Part shown: piece by piece, positions 13,742 to 26,500 of the stretch
Layout: each line of letters opens with the position of its first letter
Numbering within the stretch: position 1 is the first letter of the stretch
DNA from: Amycolatopsis bullii
GTDB taxonomy: Bacteria > Actinomycetota > Actinomycetes > Mycobacteriales > Pseudonocardiaceae
DNA length: 64,000 bases
NCBI RefSeq assembly: GCF_014654205.1
Contig: NZ_BNAW01000025.1
Span: forward strand, 60,381 to 124,380
Direction of reading: 5' to 3'
Notes under the pieces: generated by a model
The model's database searches: none
Told to the model about the DNA's origin: nothing
The model's input: the letters and a program-made list of their open reading frames with translations, nothing else
Translations under genes and position numbers: made by a program

Positions 13742-16137
13742 CCGAGACGCACGGCTACGAATGCTCGCCGTGGGCCCTGCGCTGGCGCGGCATGGACGTC
13801 GACGCGCTGCAGCGCACCGAATCGGCGTTCGCGGTGTCCAACGGCCACATCGGGCTGCGCGGCACCCTCGAGGAAGCCGAGCCGCGCGGGCTGCCCGGCA
13901 CGTACCTCAACGGGTTCTACGAGCAGCACGAACTCCCCTACGCCGAGGCCGGCTACGGCTACCCCGAAGAGGGGCAGACCGTCGTCAACGTGACCGACGG
14001 CAAGATCATCCGGCTGCTCGTCGAGGACGAACCGCTCGACATGCGCTACGGCGCGGCCACCGCGCACGACCGCGTCCTGGACTTCCGCACGGGCACGCTG
14101 TGCCGGACCACCGAGTGGTCGTCGCCGACCGGGCGGCGGGTCCGCGTCCGCACCGAACGGCTCGTGTCGTTCACCCAGCGGGCGATCGCCGCCATCCGGT
14201 ACGAGGTCGAGCCGCTCGACGAGGACCTGCAGCTGGTCGTCCAGTCCGACCTGCTGGCCAACGAGCCGATCGAGTCCGACACGAGCGACCCGCGGGTGGC
14301 CGCCGCGCTGAACTCCCCGCTGGTCGGCGAGTTCCACCGCGCGTCGGAGTACAACGCCGTGCTGGTGCACCGGACCCGCCGCTCCGGGCTGCGGATGGCC
14401 GCGGCGATGGACCACAAGATCGAGGTGGACGACGGGATCCGCGCCCGCATCCACTCCGAGGAGGACCTCGCCCGGCTGACCGTCGCGGTCGACGTGCCGA
14501 AGGGCGGCCGGCTGCGGATCACCAAGTTCCTCGCCTACGGCTGGTCCGCGCAGCGCTCGGTGCCCGCCCTGCGGTCGCAGGTCGAGGCGGCGCTGGCCGG
14601 CGCCCGCCAGACGGGCTGGAAGGGTCTGCTCACCGAGCAGCGCGAATTCCTCGACGACTACTGGCGGACGTCGGACGTCGAGATCGAGGGCGATCCCGAA
14701 CTGCAGCAGGCGGTCCGCTTCGCCCTGTTCCACATCCTCCAGGCCGGGGCCCGCGGCGAAAGCCGCGCGATCGCCGGCAAGGGGCTGACCGGGCCGGGTT
14801 ACGACGGGCACGCCTTCTGGGACACCGAATCCTTCGTCCTGCCGGTGCTGACCTACACCATCCCGGACGCCGCCCGCGACGCCCTGCGCTGGCGGCACTC
14901 CACAATGGACAAAGCGCGGGAACGCGCGCACCAGCTGGGGTTGCGCGGCGCGGCGTTCCCGTGGCGGTCGATCAACGGCGCCGAGTGCTCGGCGTACTGG
15001 CCGGCGGGCACGGCCGCGTTCCACGTCAGCGCGGACATCGCCGACGCCGTCCTGCGCTACCTCAACGCGACCGGCGACGAGGAGTTCGAGCGCGACTACG
15101 GCACCGAACTGCTGCTGGAAACCGCGCGGCTGTGGGCTTCGCTGGGCCACCACGACCGGCACGGAAAGTTCCGCATCGACGGCGTCACCGGGCCGGACGA
15201 GTACTCCGCGGTGGCGGACAACAACGTCTACACCAACCTGATGGCGCGGCGGAACCTGCAGGCCGCGGCGGAGTCGTGCGAGCGGCACCCCGACGTCGCG
15301 GCGCGGTTCGGCGTCGACACCGTCGAACTGGACTCCTGGCGCGCGGCCGCGGCGGCGATGTTCCTGCCCTACGACGAAGAACTCGGCGTGCACCCGCAGT
15401 CGGAGGGCTTCCTCGACCACGACGAGTGGGACTACCAGGGCACCGACTCGGCACACTACCCGCTGCTGCTGCACTACCCGTACTTCGACCTGTACCGCAA
15501 GCAGGTCGTCAAGCAGGCGGACCTGGTGCTGGCGCTGCACCTGTGCGGCGATTCCTTCAGCCAGGAGGAGAAAGCCCGGAACTTCGCCTACTACGAAGCA
15601 CGGACCGTGCGCGACTCTTCGCTTTCGGCGGGAACACAGGCGGTCATCGCGGCCGAGGTGGGCCACCTGGAGCTGGCCTACGACTACCTCGCCGAAGCGG
15701 CGCTGACCGACCTGCACGACGTGCACAACAACGTGCGCAACGGCCTGCACATGGCGTCGCTGGCCGGGGCGTGGCAGGGCGCGGTGGCCGGGTTCGGCGG
15801 CCTGCGCGACCACGGCGGGACACTGGCCTTCGCACCGCGGCTGCCCCCGCAGCTGGAGCGGATCACCTTCCGCCTGATGTTCCGCGGCACCCGGTTTCAG
15901 GTCGAGATCGATCCCGACCAGGCGACCTACCACGTCGTCTCCGGTGCGCCGCTGGAAGTGCTGCACCACGGCGAGCGCATCACCGTCACGGCGGAGCCGC
16001 AGCGGTACGCGATCCCGAAGATCGACGCGGGCGAGCCGCCGAAGCAGCCGCCGGGCCGTGCCCCGATGCGGCGGGACTCCGAAGCGGTGCGTCAGTACGC
16101 GGAACCGGCCAACCCCATCACCGAGGAAGGTCGCTAG
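13738..16137 (+). CDS. Glycoside hydrolase family 65 disaccharide phosphorylase
   Basis: 799 residues, full length for GH65. N-terminal domain: SLFA-like ESAFAVSNGHIGLRGTLEEA and GTYLNGFYEQHELPYAEAGY. The catalytic barrel carries the general acid in GVTGPDEYSAV (Glu488), and KQADLVLAL and RDSSLSAGTQA follow, as expected for maltose, trehalose or kojibiose phosphorylases. The sequence is close to what I recall of Mycobacterium Rv3401. It cleaves an alpha-linked glucose disaccharide with phosphate to give beta-glucose 1-phosphate, used by the upstream mutase. Linkage specificity cannot be assigned by eye. Its end overlaps a small convergent gene by 20 bases. Confidence 0.92.
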   Translation: MTETHGYECSPWALRWRGMDVDALQRTESAFAVSNGHIGLRGTLEEAEPRGLPGTYLNGFYEQHELPYAEAGYGYPEEGQTVVNVTDGKIIRLLVEDEPLDMRYGAATAHDRVLDFRTGTLCRTTEWSSPTGRRVRVRTERLVSFTQRAIAAIRYEVEPLDEDLQLVVQSDLLANEPIESDTSDPRVAAALNSPLVGEFHRASEYNAVLVHRTRRSGLRMAAAMDHKIEVDDGIRARIHSEEDLARLTVAVDVPKGGRLRITKFLAYGWSAQRSVPALRSQVEAALAGARQTGWKGLLTEQREFLDDYWRTSDVEIEGDPELQQAVRFALFHILQAGARGESRAIAGKGLTGPGYDGHAFWDTESFVLPVLTYTIPDAARDALRWRHSTMDKARERAHQLGLRGAAFPWRSINGAECSAYWPAGTAAFHVSADIADAVLRYLNATGDEEFERDYGTELLLETARLWASLGHHDRHGKFRIDGVTGPDEYSAVADNNVYTNLMARRNLQAAAESCERHPDVAARFGVDTVELDSWRAAAAAMFLPYDEELGVHPQSEGFLDHDEWDYQGTDSAHYPLLLHYPYFDLYRKQVVKQADLVLALHLCGDSFSQEEKARNFAYYEARTVRDSSLSAGTQAVIAAEVGHLELAYDYLAEAALTDLHDVHNNVRNGLHMASLAGAWQGAVAGFGGLRDHGGTLAFAPRLPPQLERITFRLMFRGTRFQVEIDPDQATYHVVSGAPLEVLHHGERITVTAEPQRYAIPKIDAGEPPKQPPGRAPMRRDSEAVRQYAEPANPITEEGR

Positions 16138-16300
16138 CGGCTTCCCGTCCGGGTGGGGCCGGGACTTCCTCGGTCCCACCCGGGCTCACATCGGGATCCG
16201 GCGCGGTCGGCACGTCGTGCGTCAGCTTGCCGGGGGTCGGGAGCTTCGGGAGCTCTTCGTCTTCGTCGTCATGGCCGTGGAGGCGCTGCTGCTCGCTCAT
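16118..16300 (-). CDS. Small acidic hypothetical protein
   Basis: 60 residues beginning MSEQQRLHGHDDEDEELPKL, rich in Asp, Glu and Pro and with no cysteine or membrane segment, so probably disordered. Third codon positions are mostly G or C, as in the neighbouring genes, which argues for a real gene. The Shine-Dalgarno sequence is weak. Its 3' end overlaps the GH65 gene in the opposite direction, and it lies downstream of the Ppx/GppA gene on the same strand (42 bases), so it may be the second gene of that operon. I do not recognise the family. Confidence 0.6.
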   Translation of the reverse strand: MSEQQRLHGHDDEDEELPKLPTPGKLTHDVPTAPDPDVSPGGTEEVPAPPGREAASDLPR

Positions 16301-16342
16301 GCTTTCCGGAATACCCGGTTTTCCCGGTGACGGCCAGCGGAA

Positions 16343-17284
16343 TCAGGCCGCGCGTTTCCCGGCCGCTTCCCGCGCCTTGTCCTGCAGGGTGAGCAGCAGG
16401 CCGTCGCGGGTCGACCACGGGCAGATCGTCACCTTGCCGCCGGCGACCGTCAGCAGCGCTTCCGCGACGACCGCGCCGGCCAGGGCCTGGTGCGCGCGGC
16501 TGCGCGAGATGCCGGGCAGTTCCGCCCGCTTCGACGGCGGCAGCGCGGCGAGGCGCGGGATCCACGCGCGGAGGTCGTCGAGCCGCAGTTCCTTGCACTT
16601 GCCGGGGCGGGCGCCGGCCAGCCGCGCCAGCTGCTGCAGCACCTTCGAGCAGCCGACGACCCGCGGATCGTCGACGTCGGCGGCGCCGAGGGTGGTGGTC
16701 GCGACGTCGAGGGCGTGCGCGCGCAGTGCCTTGACCTGCTTGTTCGACACGCGCTCGGACGGCAGCCAGTCCCGCGTCATCGAGCGGGCGCCCAGCGGCA
16801 GCGAGCGCGCGAACGTGGCTTTTTCACCGGTGCCCGCGGCCAGTTCGACCGTTCCGCCGCCGATGTCGAGCACGAGCATCGGCCCGGGTTCGGCGGCGTA
16901 CCAGCGGCGGGCGGCGAGGTAGGTCAGTTCGGCCTCGCAGCGGCCGGAGAGGAAGCGCAGCTCGACCCCGGTTTCGCCGGCCACGTGCCGGACGACCTCC
17001 GCCGCGTTGGCGGCGTCGCGGATCGAGGAGGTGGCGAGCGGGTAGACGTCGCTGACGCCGTGGCGGTAGGCCGTGCTCATGCCCGCCGCGACGGCGGCCG
17101 TGACGGCGTCGATGCCGCGGGCGGAGAGGCGGCCGCGAACGTCGAGCTCGCGATCCAGGCGCAGGCGCGTCTGGTGGTTGACGACCGGTTCGCGGGGCGA
17201 GCCGTCCACCGGCACCACCACGAGCCGGGCGCTGAACGAGCCGACGTCCAGCACGCCCACCGCGGGCGCTTCTCTTTTCGGCAC
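16343..17284 (-). CDS. Ppx/GppA phosphatase-family protein
   Basis: About 313 residues. The ASKHA fold is shown by VGVLDVGSFSARLVVVP at the N-terminus (phosphate loop 1), YPLATSSIRDAANAAEV, and PMLVLDIGGGTVELAAG (loop 2). The family hydrolyses polyphosphate or pppGpp. GTG at 17284 was chosen because GGAGG (17300-17296) is 11 bases upstream and the homology begins within a few residues; an open frame continues to 17347. In actinobacteria a copy of this family is often near septation or stress genes. Here the neighbours do not identify the substrate. Confidence 0.85.
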   Translation of the reverse strand: MPKREAPAVGVLDVGSFSARLVVVPVDGSPREPVVNHQTRLRLDRELDVRGRLSARGIDAVTAAVAAGMSTAYRHGVSDVYPLATSSIRDAANAAEVVRHVAGETGVELRFLSGRCEAELTYLAARRWYAAEPGPMLVLDIGGGTVELAAGTGEKATFARSLPLGARSMTRDWLPSERVSNKQVKALRAHALDVATTTLGAADVDDPRVVGCSKVLQQLARLAGARPGKCKELRLDDLRAWIPRLAALPPSKRAELPGISRSRAHQALAGAVVAEALLTVAGGKVTICPWSTRDGLLLTLQDKAREAAGKRAA

Positions 17285-17541
17285 TGCTCGGTGCACCTCC
17301 ACTTCCGCCTGGTGAATATCCCCGGGTCGACGGTTCGAAACCAGCAATGATGTCTGATGTCACCGCGGTTCGCCGGGCATTTCCGCGATTGGGGCCCTCC
17401 GGGCGTGCGTTCCTGACGCGAAGGTCACAGTGAGATAACCCGATTGAGTGAACCAGGGTGGTCCTGGACACGATTCGGTAACGCCCGCGGCCGCTCAGCG
17501 ATTAATCGGACATAGAAACCGGCGTGGAGCAGGGGAAAGAG

Positions 17542-18126
17542 ATGCCACGGCCCGAGCGGCGAGCCGCGCTCGTGCGGCCGGCCGCCGTCGTGCTCGCGGT
17601 CGTGGCCGGGCTCGGCTGCGTCCTGCTCGGCGTGACGTCGGTGCTCGGTCCGGCGCCCGCGGCCGCTCCCGCCGCGGATCAGCCGGCCGGCGCCCCGCCG
17701 GTGGCGCTGCTGATCCCCTCGGTGGGCCTGAAGTCCGGCCACGTGGTCGCGCTCGGCCACGTCGGCGGCCGTCGCGAGCAGCCGGGAACGGCTCTCGGCG
17801 TCGGCTGGTTCGCCGACGGGCCGGTGCCCGGAGCGCCCGGCGTGGCGGTGCTGTCCGCGCACGCCGGTTTCGGGTACTCCGCAGGGGCGTTCGCCCGGCT
17901 GGAGCGGCTCACGCCGGGAGCCACGATCACGGTCCGCGACGCGCGAGGCCAGGAGTCCCGCTTCACGGTCCGGCGGACGGCGGTGTTTCCGGCCAGCGAG
18001 CCGGACAGCACGCTCGTCGCCCCCGAGGGCGCGGGCCCCCAACTACGGCTGATCACGAGCGACGGGACGTACGACGGCACGAGCCTCGGCGGCACGCGGA
18101 CCGCGGTCTACGCGACCCCGGCCTGA
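17542..18126 (+). CDS. Class F sortase-like protein with catalytic cysteine replaced by serine
   Basis: 194 residues. A membrane anchor (LVRPAAVVLAVVAGLGCVLL) precedes an extracellular sortase fold: VALLIPSVGLKSGHVV, GVGWFADGPVPGAPGVAVLS, the histidine in LSAHAGFG, and the C-terminal strand LRLITSDGTYDG. In active class F sortases this last motif is LITCGG; here the codon is AGC, so the nucleophile is serine. The only cysteine is in the membrane segment. The protein may be inactive, or may have a different activity. ATG at 17542 has AGGGG six bases upstream; GTG at 17524 is less likely. No sortase substrate gene lies beside it. Confidence 0.78.
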   Translation: MPRPERRAALVRPAAVVLAVVAGLGCVLLGVTSVLGPAPAAAPAADQPAGAPPVALLIPSVGLKSGHVVALGHVGGRREQPGTALGVGWFADGPVPGAPGVAVLSAHAGFGYSAGAFARLERLTPGATITVRDARGQESRFTVRRTAVFPASEPDSTLVAPEGAGPQLRLITSDGTYDGTSLGGTRTAVYATPA

Positions 18127-18158
18127 CGCGCGGCGGCCGAGCGGTCTGCCGCGGCCGG

Positions 18159-18202
18159 TCGTGAGTGAAAAAGCGGGTTGGAACCCGCTTTTTCACTCAC
18201 GA
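18159..18202. terminator. Bidirectional hairpin terminator with 21-bp perfect stem
   Basis: TCGTGAGTG...GCGGGTT (18159-18179) is perfectly complementary to 18182-18202, with GG between. It lies between the sortase-like gene and the convergent F420 oxidoreductase gene. A-rich and T-rich segments inside the stem give U-runs in both directions. The outer stem matches that of the hairpin at 37828-37873. Confidence 0.85.
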
Positions 18203-18221
18203 GCAGGTGGCGGCGGAGCGG

Positions 18222-19262
18222 TCAGCCGATCAGCTCGCGCAGCTGCGAGACCGCCGCCACGCGACCCTCGCGGCCGGGCTGCAGGGGGTTCACCACCAGG
18301 GTCGTCACGCCCGCCTCGGCGAAGGCCGCCACGCGCTCCTTCACGTACCCCGCCGGGCCGACCAGGGAGATCGCGCGCAGGAGCTCGAGCGGGACCGCGG
18401 CGGCCGCTTCCTCCTTCTTGCCGTCCAGGTACAGGTCCTGGATCAGCTTCGCCTCGGCCTCGTAGCCGTAGCGGCAGGCCAGGTCGTTGTAGAAGTTCTT
18501 CCCCCGCGCGCCCATTCCGCCGATGTAGAGCGCCAGCATCGGCCGCACCCAGTCGAGCAGCGGCTCGACGTCGTCACCGATGGCCAGGGCCACCGTGACG
18601 TACGTGTCGAGCTCCCCCAGCGCCGGATCGCGCTTGGCCTTGCCCTCGGCCAGGCTGGCGCCCCAGACGTCGGCCGCCTTCTCCGGGTGGAAGAAGATCG
18701 GCTGCCAGCCCTCGGCGATCTCGGCCGTCAGCGCGACGTTCTTCGGCCCGATCGAGGCCAGCAGCACCGGGATCCGCTCCCGCACCGGGTGGTTGATCAG
18801 CTTGAGCGGCTTGCCGAGCCCGGTGCCCTGCTCCGGCGGCAGCGGGATCGTGTAGTGCTTGCCCTCGTGCACCACGCGCTCGCGGCGCCACACCTGGCGG
18901 CAGACCTCGACGATTTCGCGCGTGCGGCCCAGCGGCGCGTCGTACTTCACGCCGTGGAAGCCCTCGATGACCTGCGGGCCGGACGCCCCGAGCCCGAGGA
19001 TGAACCGCCCGTCGGAGACGAAGTCGAGGCCGGCCGCGGTCATCGCGGTCAGCGTCGGCGTGCGGGTGTAGATCTGGAAGATGCCGGACGCCAACTGGAC
19101 GCGCTCGGTCTTCGCGGCCAGGTAGCCGAGCTGGCTGACCGCGTCGAACGAGTACGCCTCCGGCACGAAGACGACGTCGAGGCCGGCCTTCTCCAGTTCG
19201 ACGACATCGGCGACGCTTTCGGCGAAGCCTCCGGAGTAGCTGATCCCGGTCCCGATCTTCAT
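18222..19262 (-). CDS. LLM-class F420-dependent oxidoreductase
   Basis: 346 residues with the luciferase-like TIM-barrel fold: MKIGTGISYSGGFAESVADV at the start, VQLASGIFQIYTRTPTLTAM, and DFVSDGRFILGLGASGPQVI, which is the standard F420-binding region of this group. It transfers hydride between F420H2 and an organic substrate in the cytosol. Actinomycetes encode many such paralogues with unknown substrates. It is transcribed as a single gene, bounded by the perfect hairpin at its 3' end. Confidence 0.88.
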   Translation of the reverse strand: MKIGTGISYSGGFAESVADVVELEKAGLDVVFVPEAYSFDAVSQLGYLAAKTERVQLASGIFQIYTRTPTLTAMTAAGLDFVSDGRFILGLGASGPQVIEGFHGVKYDAPLGRTREIVEVCRQVWRRERVVHEGKHYTIPLPPEQGTGLGKPLKLINHPVRERIPVLLASIGPKNVALTAEIAEGWQPIFFHPEKAADVWGASLAEGKAKRDPALGELDTYVTVALAIGDDVEPLLDWVRPMLALYIGGMGARGKNFYNDLACRYGYEAEAKLIQDLYLDGKKEEAAAAVPLELLRAISLVGPAGYVKERVAAFAEAGVTTLVVNPLQPGREGRVAAVSQLRELIG

Positions 19263-19344
19263 GGGCGTCCTTCCGCGGTGAGCGAGCGCTTAGTCGCTGG
19301 TCATTATGCGCGCTTCCCGGCGTCCTCCGGTGTGGGTAGCGCCA

Positions 19345-20553
<1,209 letters not shown>

Positions 20554-20555
20554 GG

Positions 20556-23500
20556 TCACTCCTCGTCCCGGGCGGCCGTCGCCGCCGAGTTCAGCTCTGG
20601 TCTGCCGTCGCCCTGCGCGGCGCGGGCGGCCACCCACTCGGCCACCACGTCGGCCAGCACCGGCAGCGGCAGGGTTCCGCCGCCCAGCACGACGTCGTGG
20701 AACTCGCGGATGTCGAATCGCTCGCCCAGCTCGCGCTCGGCCTCGGCGCGCAGCCGCTCGATCTCCAGCCGCCCCACCATGTAGCTGAGCGCCTGGCCCG
20801 GGTGGCCCGCGTACCGGTCGATCTCCGCCTCGATCTCGATCTGCGCCATCGGCGTGTTCTCGACCAGGTAGTCCACCGCCTGCTGCCGGCTCCAGCCCAG
20901 CGCGTGCAGGCCCGTGTCCACCACCAGGCGGGCCGCGCGCATCGAATCCTGCGTCAGCAGGCCGAGCCGGGCCGTGCTGTCCGAGTACAGCCCCATTTCG
21001 TCCGCGAGGCGCTCGGCGTAGAGGCCCCAGCCCTCGCAGAAGGCGTTGAACATGCCGATGCGGCGCAGCAACGGCACGCCCGTCAGCTGCTGGGCCAGCG
21101 TCAGCTGGAAGTGGTGGCCCGGCACGGCTTCGTGGAACGCCACGGACTCGCTCAGGGTCCGCTGCCGCTGGTCCGCGTCGCGGGTGTTCGCGTAGTACGT
21201 ACCCGGCCGCGAACCATCGAGCGACGGCTCGATGTAGTAGGCGATCGAGCCGCTTTCGGCCTCCGCGTCGGGCACCGGGGCGACCTGGCACTTCTGCTCC
21301 GGCACGCGCAGGAACCACTGGGGCGCCACGGCTTCCGCCCGGGTGATCGCCGCGCGAGCGGACTCCAGCAGTTCGTCGCCGTCGCGCCAGCGCAGGGCCG
21401 GGTCCGTGCGGATGCGCTCGAAGATCTCCGCCAGGTCGGTCGTGCCGAACAGCTCGGCACCGAGCTCGCGGTACTCTTCCGCCAGCCGCTCGATGATCGC
21501 CAGGCCCGTTTCGTGCAGGTCCTGCGGTGTGCGCTCGGTCGTCGTCTCGGCGCGGATCAGCGCCGCGTAGCGTTCCGGCCCGCCCGGCAGGTCGCCGATC
21601 CCGGGCGACGTCTCGGGCCGGGCCACCGGGACGACCTCCTCGGCCAGGAAGTCCCGGTAGCGCCGGTACGCCGGCCACACCACCTCGGCCAGCAACCGGT
21701 CGCGCTCGGCTTCGAGCCCCCGGACCGGCACCTTCAGCGGGTCTTCGCCCGGGGCGGCCAGGTACCGCTCGACGTAGCCGACGCCGACGCGCGCCAGGAA
21801 CTCCGGCGGGGTCAGCCCCCGGGCGAGCGCGGCCCGCTGCCGCTCGATCAGCTGGTCGAGGTACGTGCCGACGGCGGCCAGCCTGCTCAGGTACCCGCGC
21901 GCCTTGACGTCGTCGTCGAGGATCGTCTGCGGCAGCTCCATCAGCAGCTCGAGCGCCGGCGCGGCCAGCCCGTCGCTCACCGCGATGTCGGCCCGGCCGG
22001 AGTCGAGCACGTCGATCTGCACGCGGGCCTGCCAGATCACGACGTCCCGGGTGACGCGCTCGGCCGGCGTCAGCGCCGCCGCGTCGATCGCTTCCGCCCG
22101 CTCGACGATCCGGGCGAGCCCGGCGCGGAACCGGGCGGCCGCCTCGGCGGTCTGGTCGGCGAGCTTGTCGTGCGTGCCCGGCAGGCCGTACAGCGACGGG
22201 AACAGCGGCTGCGCCTCGAACATCAGCGCCAGGCACTCGTCGGCGAGCTTGTCGGGCGTGTCACGGCGCCGGGCCACCCACTCGGCGACCACGTCGGCCA
22301 GCACCGGCAGCGGCAGGGTCCCGCTGCCCAGGACGACGTCGTGGAACTCGCGGATGTCGAACGCCTCGCCCAGGGCCTGCTCGGCCTCGGCGCGCAGCCG
22401 CTGGATCTCCAGCCGCCCCACCATGTAGCCCAGCGCCTGCCCCGCGTCGGCGGTGTAGCGGTCGATTTCCGCCTCGATCTCCAGCCGCGCCATCGGCGTG
22501 TTCTCGACCAGGAAGTCGACCGCCCGCTGCCGGCTCCACCCGAGTGCGTGCAGGCCGGTGTCGACGACCAGCCGGGCCGCCCGCATCGAATCCTGGGTCA
22601 GCATGCCCAGGCGCGAGACGTCGTCGGAATACAGGCCCATTTCGTCGGCCAGCCGCTCGGCGTAAAGCCCCCAGCCCTCGCTGTAGGCGTTGACGTGCAA
22701 CGTCCGGCGCAGCAGCGGCAGGTCCGAGAGGTCCTGGGCGAGGCAGAGCTGGAAGTGGTGCCCCGGCACGGCTTCGTGGAACGCGATCGCCTCGCTGGCG
22801 AACCGCGGCCGCTTCTCCGCTTCGTGGGTGTTCGCGTAATACGTGCCCGGCCGCGTGCCGTCCAGCGACGGCCGCAAGTAATACGCGATCGTGCCGCTCG
22901 CCGCGTCGGCCTCCGGCACCGGCACGACCCGGCACGGCTGCTCCGGCACCCGCGAGAACCATTGCGCGGCCACGGTTTCGGCACGGGTGATGGCGTCCCG
23001 GGCCGCGGCCAGCAGCTCCTCGCCGTCCCGCCAGCGCAACGCCGGATCGGTACGCAGGCGCTCGAAGATCTCCGCGAGGTCGGTGGTGCCGAACAGCTTT
23101 CCGCCCAGCTCGCGGTACTCCTCGGCGAGCTGCCCGATCAGCGCCAGCCCGGTGTCGTGCAGCTCCTGGGCCGTGTGCTCGGTGGTCGTCTCGACGCGGA
23201 TCAGCGCCGCGTACCGCTCCTGCCCGCCGGGCAGGGCACCGATGCCCGGCGCCGTCTCGGGCCGGGCCACCGGCGCGAGCTCGTCGGCCAGGAACGCGCG
23301 ATAACGCGTGTAGGCGGGCCGCACGACCTCGGCGAGCAGGCGATCGCGCTCGGCCTCGAAGCCGTCGAGCGCGTACGGCGGTGTCACCCGCAGCGGGTCG
23401 TTCCCGGGCGCGCCGAGGTAGCGGTCGACGTACTCGACGCCGACGCGCACCAGGAAGCCCGGCGGCACCCGCCCTTCGCCCGCCGCGGCCCGCTGCCGCT

Positions 23501-26500
23501 CGATGAGCGCGTCGAGGTAGTCGCCCAGCCCGGCGAGCCGGCTCAGGTAGCCGCGGACCTTCGGCTCGTCGTCCAGCACCGTCTGCGGCAGGTAGAGCAG
23601 CGGCTGCAGCGCGGGCGCGGCGAGCCCGTCGCTGACCGAGATGTCGGCGCGGCCGGAGTCGATCTCGTCGATGGCGGCCTTCGCCTGGGAGAGCACGACT
23701 TGCCCGGTGACGCGCTCCTCGAAGGGCAGCCCGGCGAGGTCGAGTGCCCCGGCCCGCGCGGCGATCGCGGCGTACTCCGCGCGGAACCGCGCTTCGGCCT
23801 CCGCGCTCGGATCGGGCAGCCGGCCGTGGTCGCCGGGCAGGCCGTACAGCGACGGGTACAGCGGCTGCCGCTCGAAGTCCAGCGCGAGCAGCTCCTCGGC
23901 CAGCCTGCCGGGCGTGTCGAGCCGCTCGGCCACCCAGTCGCCGACCACCTTCGCCAGCGCCGACAGCGGCAGCATGCCGTGGCCGAGCACGACTTCGTGG
24001 AATCCCCGGATGTCGAACCGCTCGCCGAGGGCCTCCTCGGCCTCGGCGCGCAGCCGCTGGATCTCCAGCCGCCCCACCATGTAGCCCAGCGCCTGCGCCG
24101 GCCAGCCGATGTACCGGTCGATCTCCGCTTCGATCTCCAGCCGCGCCATCGGCGTGTTCTCGACCAGGAAGTCGATCGCCTGCTGCCGGCTCCAGCCCAG
24201 CGCGTGCAGGCCCGTGTCGACCACGAGCCGGCCGGCCCGCATCGAATCCTGCGTGAGCATGCCGAGCCGCGAGACGTCGTCGGAATACAGGCCCATTTCG
24301 TCCGCGAGCCGCTCGGCGTAGAGCCCCCAGCCCTCGCCGTAGGCGTTGAACATGCCGATCCGCCGCAGCAGCGGCAGGTCCTTCAGTTCCTGCGCCAGGC
24401 TGAGCTGGAAGTGGTGCCCCGGCACGGCTTCGTGGAACGCGATCGCCTCACTGGTGAACCGCGGCCGCTTGTCCGCCTCGTGGGTGTTCGCGTAGTACGT
24501 GCCCGGCCGCGTGCCGTCGAGCGACGGCTGGAGGTAGTACGCGATCGTGCCGCTCGCCGCGTCGGCCTCCGGCACCGGCGCGACCTCGCACTTCTCCCCC
24601 GGGATGCGCGAAAACCACCGCGGCGCGACGGCTTCCGCGCGGGCGATGGCGTCCCGGGCCGCGGCCAGCAGCTCCTCGCCGTCCCGCCAGCGCAACGCCG
24701 GATCGGTGCGCAGGCGCTCGAAGATCTCCGCGAGGTCGGTGGTGCCGAACACCTTCGCGCCCAGCTCGCGGTACTCCTCCGCGAGCTGCCCGATCAGCGC
24801 CAGCCCGGTCTCGTGCAGCTCCTGCGCGGTGCGCTCGGTGGTCGTCTCCGCGCGGATCAGCGCCGCGTACCGCTCGGCCCCGCCCGGCACGTGGCCGATG
24901 CCCGGGGCGGTGTCGGGCCGTCCGGCCGGCTCGACCTCCGTGCGCAGGAAGTCCCGGTACCGCGCGTACGCCGGGTGGACCACTTCGGCGAGCAGCCGGT
25001 CGCGTTCGGCGTCGAAGCCCTCGACGGCCGCTGTCGTGCCCACCTTGAGCGGGTCGGTCTCCGGCGCGCCGAGGTAGCGGTCGATGTACTCGACGCCGAC
25101 GCGCGCCAGGTACGCCGGCGGCACCAGCCCTTCGGCCAGGCTCTCGCGCTGCCGCTCGGTCAGCTCGGCGAGGAACGGCTCGATCGCGGCGAGCCGGGCC
25201 AGGTAGCCGCGCGCCTTCTTTTCGTCGTCCAGCCGGTAGTACGGCAGGTACATCAGCAGCCCGAGCGCGGGCGCGGTGAGGCCGTCGCTGACCGCGAGGT
25301 CGGCGGACCCGGCGGCGAGCCGGTCGGCTTCGACCTCGGCGGAGGCGATCACGACCTCCCTCGTGACCGCTTCTTCCGCCGTCAGGCCGTCGGTGGCCAA
25401 GGCGCGCGCCCTGGCGGCGATGCCCGTGTACGCGGCCCGGAAGCGCTCCTGCGCCGCCCGGCTCTGGTCGCCGAGCCGGTCGTGGTCGCCGGGCAGGCCG
25501 AGCACCGACGGGTGCAGCGGCTCCTGCTCGAACGACAGCTCGACGAGCTCGCTCGCCAGGCCGTCGACGGTGTCGCCGTGGCCGGCCACCCACTCGTCGA
25601 CGACGGAGGCCAGCACCGACAGCGGCAGCGGGCCGCCGGCCAGCACGAGGTCGTGGAAGGCGCGGACGTCGAACCGCGAGCCGAGCCGCTGCGCCGCGCG
25701 GGTGCGGGCGCGCTGGATCTCCAGCCGGCCCACCAGGTACCCGAGCGCCTGGCCCGGCCAGGCGATGTAGCGGTCGACCTCGGACTCGGCCTCGGGGCGC
25801 GCCTCCGGCGTGTGCTCCAGCAGGTAGTCGATCGCCTGCTGCCGGCTCCAGCCCAGCGCGTGCAGCCCGGTGTCGACGACCAGCCGGCCCGCCCGCAGCG
25901 AGTCGCCGGCCAGCATGCCGAGCCGGGCGATGTCGTCGGAGTAGAGCCCCATTTCGTCGGCCAGGCGCTCGCTGTAGAGCCCCCAGCCCTCGATGTAGGC
26001 GTTGAACCCGCCGATGCGGCGCAGCAGCGGCAGCTCGGTGAGCCCTTGCGCGATGCTGAGCTGGAAGTGGTGGCCCGGAACGGCTTCGTGGAACGCGGTC
26101 GTTTCGGCCATGTGCCGCAGCCGCTCGGTGGCTTCGTGGGTGTTCGCGAAGTAGATGCCCGGCCGCGAGCCGTCGACGGCCGGGCGCAGGTAGTACGCCG
26201 GGGGCGCGCCGGGCGCGACCTCCGCCGGCACGGCTTCGACCGTGCACTGCTGCTCCGGGATCCGGCCGAACCACTTCGGGGCTTCCGCGGTCGCGCGGGC
26301 GACGGCCGTGCGGGCGGTCTCCAGCAGCTCCTCCGCACTGCGCCAGCGCAGCGCCGGATCGGTCCGCAGGCGCGTGAAGATCTCGGCGAGGTCTTCGGTG
26401 CCGTACACCTTCGCCCCCAGCTCCCGGTACTCGGCGGCGAGCGCCTCGATCGTGTCGAGGCCGATCCGGTGCAGCTCGTCCGGGGTGAGCCCGGTGGTCG

